From assembly GCA_011192155.1 (NCBI GenBank), contig DUEK01000012.1, forward strand, positions 1-64,000: 64,000 bases of DNA, read 5' to 3'. This DNA comes from Thermoflexia bacterium (GTDB lineage Bacteria > Chloroflexota > Anaerolineae > B4-G1). Under the pieces are notes generated by a model that made no database searches, had not been told where the DNA came from, and was given only the letters and a program-made list of their open reading frames with translations. Position 1 is the stretch's first letter; the number at the start of each line of letters is the position of its first letter. Below are positions 22,766 to 29,196 of the stretch, piece by piece. The position numbers and the translations under genes were made by a program.

Positions 22766-23614
22766 CTAGCCGACCAATTCTCTCAACACCACCAGGTTTT
22801 CCCGATCCTCGTGCAGATCGTTGCTCTTGGGCGTCTCCAACAACCCCGGCAATCCTTCCAAGCGGGGATCGTTCAATAGGTTGCGGAACCCCTCCAACCC
22901 GATGTACCCCTGGCCGATGTGCTCGTGCCGATCCTTGCGGCTGCCCAGGTCGCCTTTGCTATCGTTCAGGTGGAGCGCTTTGAGCCGCGCCAGACTGATG
23001 ATGCGGTCGAACTTTTCCATCGTGGCCTCGTATCCCTCCGCCGCGCGTAGCTCGTAACCGGCGGCAAAGACGTGGCACGTATCCAGGCAGACCCCCAGTC
23101 GCTCTCCCTCCGGCGCATGCTCGATCAGCCAGGCCAGGTGCTCGAATTTGTAGCCCAGGTTGGTACCCTGTCCGGCGGTGGTTTCCAGGAGAATCCGAGC
23201 GCGAAAGCCCGGTGTGGCGGCTTGAACCTCTCCCAGTGCCTGCGCCACTCGCTTCAGTCCAGCTTCCTCCCCCGATCCCACGTGCGAGCCGGGGTGCAGC
23301 ACCAGATATGGCACGTCCAGCGCCTCGCACCGCTCCAACTCGACGATGAGCGTATCGCGCGATTTCTGCCAAAGATCTTCTTTGGGCGAGGCCAAGTTGA
23401 GCAGGTAGGAGGCGTGGGCCACTACCGGCCGGATGTCAGTCTCTTGGGCCTTTGATTTGAAGTGGGCAATGTCCTCCTCGGTCAGCGGCTTTACAGCCCA
23501 AGATCGATTGGGTTTGACGAATATCTGCACCGCGTCACAGCCCACCGACCGGGCGCGGTCGAATGCCTTGTGCAGTCCGCCACTGATGGATTCGTGAGCG
23601 CCGAGTCGCATCAT
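22766..23614 (-). CDS. nfo: Endonuclease IV (AP endonuclease)
   Basis: Cleaves DNA at abasic sites in base-excision repair. I start at ATG 23614, whose ATG overlaps the TGA of the carbonic-anhydrase gene (282 residues). Signature features are RLGAHESISGGL at the start, AHASYLLNLASP, LVLHPGSHVG, the metal-binding Glu in ILLETTAGQGTNLG, GVCLDTCHVFAAGY, HLNDSKGDLGSRKDRHEHIGQG and the final LLETPK. All three zinc-site signature blocks are intact. It is coupled to the upstream gene. Confidence 0.95.
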   Translation of the reverse strand: MMRLGAHESISGGLHKAFDRARSVGCDAVQIFVKPNRSWAVKPLTEEDIAHFKSKAQETDIRPVVAHASYLLNLASPKEDLWQKSRDTLIVELERCEALDVPYLVLHPGSHVGSGEEAGLKRVAQALGEVQAATPGFRARILLETTAGQGTNLGYKFEHLAWLIEHAPEGERLGVCLDTCHVFAAGYELRAAEGYEATMEKFDRIISLARLKALHLNDSKGDLGSRKDRHEHIGQGYIGLEGFRNLLNDPRLEGLPGLLETPKSNDLHEDRENLVVLRELVG

Positions 23615-24144
23615 TCCCCCAAGGGGATCCATCCCTCCGGGTAGCGCCGCGCCAGATCCACGTATATCTTTTTGAACTCGGTCCACTGGGCCTTGTATTC
23701 CTCGCCCACGGCTTTCGCCAGCACTTTGGCCGGCACCCCCACCGCGATGTGACCCGGCGGAACCTCTTGCCCTTGCCGGACGACGGCTCCTTCACCCACC
23801 ACGGCCCACTCGCCTAGGATCGCCCAGTCGGAGACCACCGCGCCCATACCGACGATGGCGTAATCGTGGATCATCGTCACGTTGTGGATCACCGCACCGT
23901 GGCCGAATGTCACCCAGTCGCCGATAGTCGTCCGCTCGCCGGGCCGGGCGTGGATGACGCAGTTATCCTCCACACTGCAATAATCACCCAGGACGATGGC
24001 GCCATAATCCCCCCGGATGCGCGCGCCAGGGCCGATCCAACACTCCGCGCCGATGGTCACGTCGCCAAAAACGTCGGCCGAGGGGTGAACGTACGCGCCC
24101 GCGCCGATGTGAGGGCTTTTGCCCTCGAATGATGCGATGGTCAT
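23611..24144 (-). CDS. Gamma-class carbonic anhydrase-like hexapeptide protein
   Basis: A 177-residue left-handed beta-helix protein of the YrdA/CaiE/PaaY family. Hexapeptide repeats run through the middle (GAYVHPSADVFGDVTIGAECWIGPGARIRGD). The metal-site histidines are in CVIHARPGERTTIGD, VTFGHGAVIHNVTMIHD. A helical tail (LAKAVGEEYKAQWTEFKKIYVDLARRYPE) is usual. Many members are carbonic anhydrases or acyl-transferase-like proteins of uncertain role. Its start overlaps the stop of the small coiled-coil gene, and its end overlaps the nfo start, so it is in the middle of a tightly coupled operon. Confidence 0.88.
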   Translation of the reverse strand: MTIASFEGKSPHIGAGAYVHPSADVFGDVTIGAECWIGPGARIRGDYGAIVLGDYCSVEDNCVIHARPGERTTIGDWVTFGHGAVIHNVTMIHDYAIVGMGAVVSDWAILGEWAVVGEGAVVRQGQEVPPGHIAVGVPAKVLAKAVGEEYKAQWTEFKKIYVDLARRYPEGWIPLGE

Positions 24145-24299
24145 TGTGTATCCTCCTGCCGCGCTTGTTCCAATTCCTCTTCCAAGTCGTCCAACTCGAT
24201 GAGCATTGATGGAGGAACAGAGTGTTTGGGCAAGCGGGCCTTTAGGTCGTTGATACGTTTTTCCAGTTCTGCTACTCTTGCTGTTGTGTTCTCGCTCAT
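24141..24299 (-). CDS. Small coiled-coil protein (52 aa)
   Basis: Within the longer ORF 24141-24653, the real gene starts at ATG 24299, which overlaps the TGA of the CoA-binding gene. The 52 residues form one charged helix with heptads (RVAELEKRINDLKARLPKHS... LIELDDLEEELEQARQED). There are no other motifs. Its end overlaps the next start. Conserved coupling on both sides supports expression. It could be a small structural partner or adaptor; the function is unknown. Confidence 0.75.
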   Translation of the reverse strand: MSENTTARVAELEKRINDLKARLPKHSVPPSMLIELDDLEEELEQARQEDTQ

Positions 24300-24703
24300 T
24301 CTTCCCAGTTTCGCTTGTTGATCATCGCGCAGGCATCGTGGATCACGGCGATACCGTGCTCCTCGCAAAATCGAACGGCTTCTTCCGACTCTGAGCCAGG
24401 CTGCATCCAGACGCGAGGCAGTCCCAGCTCGTGGACTTGGCGGACCACTTTTTCTGTCAACGCTGGCGGCACCACGATGTCTACGACGTCCGGCTTCTCC
24501 GGCAGGTCGGCCAGGCTGGCGTACACTTTCAATTCCTCGATCTCGCCCTCTTTTGGATTGATGGGATAGACGATGTAGCCCGCGTTGTGCAAGTCGCGTG
24601 CGATCTTGTTGCCATATTTGGCAGGATCGTGTGACGCGCCCACGATGGCCCACACGCGCTTGCCTATGAACTCGGTGATGCGATTTTCAGTGCCGTTTTC
24701 CAT
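24296..24703 (-). CDS. CoA-binding domain protein (YccU/COG1832-like)
   Basis: A 135-residue Rossmann-like protein of the CoA_binding_2 family. Marks are VWAIVGASHDPAKYGNKIARDL at the nucleotide loop, YIVYPINPKEGEIEELKVYASLADLP, VDIVVPPALTEKVVRQ and WMQPGSESEEAVRFCEEHGI, ending in a conserved Cys (HDACAMI). Members bind CoA, sometimes as a disulfide on cysteine, and the physiological role is not settled. It lies 18 bases after the cupin gene and overlaps the small coiled-coil gene. Confidence 0.9.
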   Translation of the reverse strand: MENGTENRITEFIGKRVWAIVGASHDPAKYGNKIARDLHNAGYIVYPINPKEGEIEELKVYASLADLPEKPDVVDIVVPPALTEKVVRQVHELGLPRVWMQPGSESEEAVRFCEEHGIAVIHDACAMINKRNWEE

Positions 24704-24721
24704 ATTCTCCCTCTTCCCGTA

Positions 24722-25060
24722 TCATTCTTCTGGGTGCGGAATGACGCAGATAAAGCGCAGCGCCCCCGCCCCGGTGTTCCGATACCCGTGAGGCTCGTCG
24801 GGAGGAACGTAGAGCGCGACGCCAGGCCGCATCTCAACCTCTCCTTCTGTTCCCTCTGCCACTCCTTCACCCTCCAACACAAATATCTCGTGCTCGTAAG
24901 GGTGTTGGTGAGTTTCAAAGACCGCTCCCGGCTGAAACTCGATCACCCGCATAGCAAAGTTGGGCGCGCCTTCCGGCTTTCCGATCACCCAGCGGACAGA
25001 TTTGTCCTCACCGACGGGTTCCTCGGCAACATCCAAATACTTTCGGCTTAACATATTCAC
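24722..25060 (-). CDS. Cupin-domain protein
   Basis: A 112-residue single cupin. Motif 1 is THQHPYEHEIFVLEGEGVAE, with two His and Glu as metal ligands, and motif 2 is ALYVPPDEPHGYRNTG with the last His. It is a metal-binding beta barrel, and the substrate is unknown; small cupins act as isomerases, dioxygenases or sensors. It is the first gene of a seven-gene minus-strand series ending at the thioredoxin. A family A-like MITE lies just upstream, between this gene and the ferredoxin. Confidence 0.88.
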   Translation of the reverse strand: MNMLSRKYLDVAEEPVGEDKSVRWVIGKPEGAPNFAMRVIEFQPGAVFETHQHPYEHEIFVLEGEGVAEGTEGEVEMRPGVALYVPPDEPHGYRNTGAGALRFICVIPHPEE

Positions 25061-25084
25061 CTCTCTGTTTTCAGAATCCTTATC

Positions 25085-25244
25085 GTAAGCGTTCAGGTAT
25101 ACGTATGATTTTCACCGCAGAGGCCTCTGCTATGCAGAGCACGCAGAGAACGCCGAGTTTTCTCATTTTATCCCTGTGAGATGATATTTTCGCCCGGCTC
25201 TGCGATCTCTGCGGTAAGAAAAACGGCTATGCCTGAACGGTTAC
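25085..25244. mobile_element. MITE-like element, family A-related, with 8-bp target duplication
   Basis: The ends are GTAAGCGTTCAGGTATA and TATGCCTGAACGGTTAC, matching at 15 of 17 positions and close to the GTAACTGCTCAGGCATA ends of family A. The 8-bp direct repeat TCCTTATC flanks it perfectly (25077-25084, 25245-25252). The core has CACCGCAGAGG and CTCTGCGGTA arms like family B. Length is 160 bp. Confidence 0.92.
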
Positions 25245-25301
25245 TCCTTATCAACGTTCCTTTGTCTTGCGTTTTTTGTCATGCCCCATTATTATCGAAC
25301 T

Positions 25302-25508
25302 TTACACGACGATGGCATCGTACGGGCAGGCCGGCAGGCAAGCCATACAGCCGTAGCAGAGGTTGCCGTCAATGAACGGCGGCTCTCCGGGGTCTATGGC
25401 GACGATGGCCTTGGTCCGGCACGCCTTACGCGCCACGCACTTGCGACACGCCTGGCACAGATTGTCGTCTATGCGGGGAATTTTGGACGGCAGTGGGTGA
25501 TCGGGCAT
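25302..25508 (-). CDS. 2[4Fe-4S] ferredoxin-like protein
   Basis: A 68-residue protein with two clusters of cysteines: CQACRKCVARKAC in the first half and CYGCMACLPACP in the second. The second is a textbook 4Fe-4S motif. The first lacks the usual CP after the fourth Cys, so its spacing is slightly unusual. It is cytoplasmic and a small electron carrier. It lies 15 bases downstream of the thioredoxin reductase gene and probably shares its transcript, suggesting electron transfer to or from the thiol system (inference). Confidence 0.85.
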   Translation of the reverse strand: MPDHPLPSKIPRIDDNLCQACRKCVARKACRTKAIVAIDPGEPPFIDGNLCYGCMACLPACPYDAIVV

Positions 25509-25523
25509 ATCTCGACCCTTTTT

Positions 25524-26516
25524 CTACGGTTGAGAATGTTGTTCCAAAAACCGCTCCGCCTCTATCGCCGCGACCGCGCCAGAACCGGCCGCTATCACCA
25601 CCTGGCGATAGAGTGGGTCCTGCACATCCCCGGCCACAAAGACGCCCGGCATATTCGTTCGCTGGCGCTGATCCGAGACAATGTACCCCTGCTCATTCAG
25701 CTCCAACTGCCCGGCGAATAGCTCCGTTACTGGCTTCATACCGACGTAGAGGAACACACCGTCGGTCTCAATGACCGAGGTTCCCCCGGTCTTTACGTTA
25801 CGCACCCGCACGCTGTTCACCGTTTGCTCCCCCAGGATTTCCTCCACCACACTGTCCCACACAAAGCGTATCTTGGGGTTCGCCAGCGCATGTTCCCGGT
25901 TGATCTTGGTCGCTCGCAACTCGTCGCGCCGGTGGATGACGATCACCTCGCTGGCAAAGCGGGTGAGAAAGATCGCCTCTGTGATGGCGCTATCGCCCCC
26001 GCCAACCACCACGACCCTTTTGTCCCGATAGAAGAATCCATCGCAGGTGGCGCAGGCAGAGACGCCACGCCCAAAGAACTTTTCCTCGCCGGGCACGCCC
26101 AGCCGGCGCGGCTCTGCGCCGGCGGCGACGATCACTGTTTGCGCCTGGTACGCGGTCCCGTGCGTGAGGACGGTGAAAGGCCTGGTGGAGAAATTCACCT
26201 CCGTCACGTTATCCACCACGATCTGTGCGCCGAAACGCCCGGCCTGCTCCTGAAACTTTTGAGCCAACTCCGGCCCCTCGATCCCTGCGGGGAAGCCAGG
26301 ATAGTTTTCGACGATGTCGGTGTTGGCCGTCTGTCCGCCTGGGAGCGAACCGGTCAGCAACAGCGTTTTGACCCGCGCCCGCCCGGCATAGATAGCGGCG
26401 GTCAGGCCGGCCGGCCCGCCGCCAATGATGATCAGATCGTAGACCTGGTTATCCGGCCCGCTATCCGCGTCCTGTTGCGCTTCCTGTTGGGGCTGCGCCA
26501 ATTTGAAATCGAGCAT
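25524..26516 (-). CDS. trxB: Thioredoxin reductase
   Basis: An FAD/NAD(P)H enzyme that reduces thioredoxin-like proteins. The start is ATG 26516, overlapping the stop of the upstream oxidoreductase gene; the ORF start at 26735 is in that gene. About 330 residues: FAD motif IIIGGGPAGLTAAIYAGRA, GGQTANTDIVENYPG, the redox pair in VSACATCDGFFYRDK, NAD(P) motif VVVGGGDSAITEAIF, and GVFVAGDVQDPLYRQVVIAAGSG. An extra polar stretch at 5-22 is unusual. The next motif after the NAD(P) site is IHRRDELRATK, where HRR favours NADPH. It is coupled to the two-domain disulfide oxidoreductase, its likely substrate. Confidence 0.95.
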   Translation of the reverse strand: MLDFKLAQPQQEAQQDADSGPDNQVYDLIIIGGGPAGLTAAIYAGRARVKTLLLTGSLPGGQTANTDIVENYPGFPAGIEGPELAQKFQEQAGRFGAQIVVDNVTEVNFSTRPFTVLTHGTAYQAQTVIVAAGAEPRRLGVPGEEKFFGRGVSACATCDGFFYRDKRVVVVGGGDSAITEAIFLTRFASEVIVIHRRDELRATKINREHALANPKIRFVWDSVVEEILGEQTVNSVRVRNVKTGGTSVIETDGVFLYVGMKPVTELFAGQLELNEQGYIVSDQRQRTNMPGVFVAGDVQDPLYRQVVIAAGSGAVAAIEAERFLEQHSQP

Positions 26517-27157
26517 CAAGCCAGCGCCTCCTGCAACTTTTCCAGCACCATCGCTTCCGGCGCGGCCCCTTCGAGGTGCGCCGTCTCGTTGATGACCGTG
26601 CGCGGCACGCCCATCACCTGGTACTTTTGCGAAAGATGAGGGAACTCTTGCGCCTCTACCATATCCGCCCGCACCATCGGGCTGGCGACGGCCATCTGGT
26701 GAGCCAGTATCACGGACTGGGGGCAGTAGGGGCACGTTGGTGTGACAAAAACCTGGAAATGCACCGGTTCATCTAGCCCTGTCAATACCTCCAGCGTATC
26801 CTCGCTCAACTCTGGTTTGCCGGCCGCCACCATCTTGATCGCGTGCAGCAAGGAGGAAAACTCGTAGCCGGATGGAATGCCATAATAGCGCACACCATAG
26901 TCCTCCGCTCCAATGACGGCGATGGCCGGAATCTTGTCTATACTCAATTCCTCGGCCTTTTCCTCATCGGCGACAAAATCGTAGACCTCGACAGTTATTT
27001 GGTCAGAAAGCTCCGCGACTTCCTCGGCCAGTTGCCGAGTCTCGGCGCAAAACTGACACTCGAACTCTTGAGTGAACATCGCCATCTTGACCGGCCCAGC
27101 CAAGTCGGCCAATTCTTGTTTAACCTGCTCTCTAATTTCTTCGTTCAACAAAGACAT
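26516..27157 (-). CDS. Protein disulfide oxidoreductase (two thioredoxin folds, PDO/Grx-like)
   Basis: 213 residues with two tandem thioredoxin folds. The N-terminal fold has FECQFCAET with a C-Q-F-C pair. The C-terminal fold has [12 protein letters not shown], a glutaredoxin-type CPYC, and a later cis-Pro loop ([10 protein letters not shown]). This layout is that of archaeal and thermophile PDO proteins, which act in cytoplasmic disulfide exchange. It overlaps trxB, so the two probably form an NADPH-to-PDO reducing system. No signal peptide is present. The CxxC pairs are intact, in contrast to the UxxC thioredoxin 4 kb away. Confidence 0.92.
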   Translation of the reverse strand: MSLLNEEIREQVKQELADLAGPVKMAMFTQEFECQFCAETRQLAEEVAELSDQITVEVYDFVADEEKAEELSIDKIPAIAVIGAEDYGVRYYGIPSGYEFSSLLHAIKMVAAGKPELSEDTLEVLTGLDEPVHFQVFVTPTCPYCPQSVILAHQMAVASPMVRADMVEAQEFPHLSQKYQVMGVPRTVINETAHLEGAAPEAMVLEKLQEALA

Positions 27158-27176
27158 TCTTTATCTCCTCAATTTT

Positions 27177-27327
27177 AATTTAACTTTTGCTGCCGTGCAC
27201 TTTTTTGCCAAGCAACCAAGCTTTTATCACGAATTGCACGAATGTTTTTTATCATTTGACGAAATTCGTGTCATTCGTCCATTTGTGACATTTGTGATGA
27301 AAAAGTGTACAGTAGTGAAATTTAACT
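27177..27327. repeat. CACGAAT-type palindromic repeat, possible MITE
   Basis: Direct repeats AATTTAACT occur at 27177-27185 and 27319-27327. Inside them CTGCCGTGCACTTTTTT and GAAAAAGTGTACAGTAG form imperfect inverted ends. The core holds CACGAATTGCACGAATG and ATTCGTGTCATTCGTC. The ends do not abut the direct repeats neatly, so the boundaries are uncertain. Confidence 0.55.
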
Positions 27328-27333
27328 CACAAA

Positions 27334-27358
27334 CTTGCACACTTGCCACTTGCAGACT
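27334..27358. repeat. ACTTGCA-type short tandem repeat
   Basis: AAACTTGCACACTTGCCACTTGCAG is a degenerate 7- to 8-bp repeat placed between the palindromic repeat and the CsoR-like gene end. Together they fill the 203-base gap, which holds no gene that I can see. Confidence 0.6.
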
Positions 27359-27360
27359 TC

Positions 27361-27624
27361 TCACGCCAATCGCGATAACGCCATTGCCAGAGCGTCGGCG
27401 ACCTCCTCGGGCGAACTATCAGATAGCACACATTCAGCGGTATAGGCCCGCACCAGCGTTACTGTAGCCTGGTGGGCGGCGGAGCGCACGGCGGCTAATT
27501 GTTGCAAAATATCGTTGCAATCCCGGTCTTGCTCGACCATTTTAGCTACCCCGCGCGCCTGCCCTTCCAACCGCCGGATGCGGTTCAATAGGTCAGCCTT
27601 GACGGATTGATCGCACAATTTCAC
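27361..27624 (-). CDS. CsoR/CstR-family transcriptional repressor
   Basis: An 87-residue all-helical DUF156 repressor. Typical features are LLNRIRRLEGQARGVAKMVEQDRDCNDILQQLAAVRSA. Copper-sensing CsoR uses Cys36, His61 and Cys65. Here Cys36 and Cys65 are kept but residue 61 is Tyr, a C-x-C pattern more like the persulfide sensor CstR. It may therefore sense reactive sulfur or thiol state rather than copper; this is inference. The neighbouring disulfide oxidoreductase and TrxB genes downstream on the same strand are plausible targets. It is followed closely by FmdB upstream on the same strand. Confidence 0.85.
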   Translation of the reverse strand: MKLCDQSVKADLLNRIRRLEGQARGVAKMVEQDRDCNDILQQLAAVRSAAHQATVTLVRAYTAECVLSDSSPEEVADALAMALSRLA

Positions 27625-27666
27625 CTTATTTGCTCCTCAGAGGCTCACGGCCTCTCACTATGTTCC

Positions 27667-27867
27667 TCAAGTAAAGCCCGGGCTGCAGGATGCCGCACTC
27701 GCTCTGCTGCTCCCACTCGCCCCGCCCATCCCAAACAGCGAGATTGCCCTATGCACTTTGGCGCTGTCGCACTTGGGGCAGGTAGGAGCTTGACGCTGCT
27801 TGGATGAGCGCACGAACAACTCGAACTTTTCGTTACATTCGTCACATTGGTACTCGTAGATCGGCAT
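27667..27867 (-). CDS. FmdB-type zinc-ribbon protein
   Basis: The start is ATG 27867 with a perfect AGGAGGTGAT site; the ORF start at 27957 is upstream of the promoter. The 66 residues open with MPIYEYQCDECNEKFELF and have CxxC pairs at 8/11 and 30/33 (CPKC), the FmdB_regulatory zinc ribbon. A Gly/Ser/Ala-rich tail follows (GMGGASGSSRASAAS). These small proteins are widespread and their role is poorly defined, with links to amidase regulation and metal sensing. Own promoter with TTGACA is present. Confidence 0.88.
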   Translation of the reverse strand: MPIYEYQCDECNEKFELFVRSSKQRQAPTCPKCDSAKVHRAISLFGMGGASGSSRASAASCSPGFT

Positions 27868-27899
27868 ATTATCACCTCCTGGATACAATACTAGGGTAT

Positions 27900-27927
27900 A
27901 GTATACCACAAGAACTCTGATTGTCAA
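27900..27927 (-). promoter_or_regulatory. Promoter of the FmdB gene
   Basis: TTGACA (27927-27922), a 16-bp spacer ending TGG, TATACT (27905-27900) on the minus strand, about 30 bases upstream of the start codon. Confidence 0.8.
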
Positions 27928-27946
27928 GTCACCGTGAACCCCGTCG

Positions 27947-27974
27947 TTGCCGATCACCGTGTTTGTGGTATAAT
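27947..27974 (+). promoter_or_regulatory. Promoter of the PadR gene
   Basis: TTGCCG, a 16-bp spacer ending TGG, and TATAAT at 27969-27974. A second TATAAT-like box lies at about 27988. The palindromic-looking A/T-rich sequence from 27975 to 28010 (AACGAAACGCTATATAATG) could hold the PadR operator, as these regulators usually control themselves. Confidence 0.65.
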
Positions 27975-28019
27975 ATAACGAAACGCTATATAATGAAATA
28001 GTACATAACGGAGTATGCT

Positions 28020-28598
28020 ATGGCTAGTGCCGTGAGTATTCGTTGCTTTATCCTGGGCCTGCTGGCCCGACAGCCAATGTCCGGCTACGACATCAAGCGT
28101 TTTCTCAAGAGCCTGAGTTGGCTGATTGATAGTCCGAGTTTCGGCAGTCTCTATCCCGCTTTGCACGCTTTGCTGGAAGGTGGCTTGGTGACCGTAGAGG
28201 TGATTCCGCGCCACGATAAACCACCGCGAAAGATCTACAGTATCACGGAGACAGGCGGGCAAGTGTTGCGGGAGTGGATGGAACAACCGGTATCATCAGG
28301 TATCTCCTTGAAGGCTTTCTTGATGCGCTTGATCTTGGCCAGTAACTTTTCACACGTCGGGTTGCTCGCTCACCTACGGCAACGGCGTGTCGAGGTCGCT
28401 GCTCACCAACTTGCTCTGCAGCAAGCCACCGAGGTGATGGATGAGGGGACGGATTTGGGAGAACGCCTGGCGTTTGATTATGTGCTGGCCGTGGCTACTG
28501 TAGAGTTGTCCTGGCTGGATCGCACACTAGACCGGTTGTCTCAGCCGCCGTCGCCCGTGGAAGCTACCCAGGGCAACTCGGCTACCGTGACAGTTTGA
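28020..28598 (+). CDS. PadR-family transcriptional regulator
   Basis: 192 residues, ATG 28020 with CGGAG upstream. The N-terminal winged helix is typical of PadR: CFILGLLARQPMSGYDIKRFLKSLSWLIDSPSFGSLYPALHALLEGGLVTVEV, and PPRKIYSITETGGQVLREWM. The C-terminal helical domain (about 90-175) mediates dimerisation and effector binding. PadR proteins usually repress efflux or detoxification genes next to them. Here the next gene is a CarD-like factor, and the gene is divergent from FmdB, so the target is unclear; the promoter region suggests autoregulation. Confidence 0.9.
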   Translation: MASAVSIRCFILGLLARQPMSGYDIKRFLKSLSWLIDSPSFGSLYPALHALLEGGLVTVEVIPRHDKPPRKIYSITETGGQVLREWMEQPVSSGISLKAFLMRLILASNFSHVGLLAHLRQRRVEVAAHQLALQQATEVMDEGTDLGERLAFDYVLAVATVELSWLDRTLDRLSQPPSPVEATQGNSATVTV

Positions 28599-28641
28599 GA
28601 TACGTGCCTGGGGGAATCATTAAATCGAGGAGGGAATTGAT

Positions 28642-29154
28642 ATGTTTGAAGCAGGTGATGCGATCGTTCATCCTGTCCGTGGGGCTGGCGTGGTGGTGTG
28701 TATTGAGAAGCGGCGATGGCGTGGAAGTAGCGAGCGGTACTATAGGATCAAGCTGCTAGGACAGCCGAACACCAGTTTCTTGATGATCCCAGTCAAAGTT
28801 GCAGAGACGGTGGGGATGCGGCGTGCCATTCCACCATCCGAGTTGAAGCGAGTGTGGCGCGTCTTGCGCGCCGATCCCAACAAGCTGCCGAAAGATCACA
28901 ACGAACGTTACAAGGTAGTCGAGGAAAGGCTTCACATAGGAGACATTTTCCAAGTTGCAGAGGCAGTGAGGGATATGGCTTGGCGGAAGCAGCGGGAGGG
29001 CAGGATGACCACACGAGGGAAACAAATGTACGATGAAGGTGTGGACCTCCTGGCAGGGGAGGTCGCCGCCACACAAGACATTGCCCTGGTAGATGCTGAA
29101 GCTCAAATTAGGGAAAGATTGTGGAAAATTGTGTCGCCAACCACCGCGATGTAA
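28642..29154 (+). CDS. CarD-like transcription factor
   Basis: 170 residues, ATG 28642 with GAGGAGGG upstream. The N-terminal RNA-polymerase-interacting domain (FEAGDAIVHPVRGAGVVVCIEKR, then YYRIKLLGQPNTSFLMIPVK) is the CarD/CdnL Tudor-like fold. The C-terminal helical domain (NERYKVVEERLHIGDIFQVAEAVRDMAWRK... KQMYDEGVDLLAGEVA) is the DNA-binding part. CarD stabilises open promoter complexes, especially at stable RNA promoters. The PadR gene lies 43 bases upstream. Because the promoters here have a strong extended -10 but moderate -35, CarD is a likely global activator (inference). Confidence 0.9.
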   Translation: MFEAGDAIVHPVRGAGVVVCIEKRRWRGSSERYYRIKLLGQPNTSFLMIPVKVAETVGMRRAIPPSELKRVWRVLRADPNKLPKDHNERYKVVEERLHIGDIFQVAEAVRDMAWRKQREGRMTTRGKQMYDEGVDLLAGEVAATQDIALVDAEAQIRERLWKIVSPTTAM

Positions 29155-29196
29155 TTTTTGGCATCCTCCTTGGCCAAAATGACATAGAGGTGGGAG

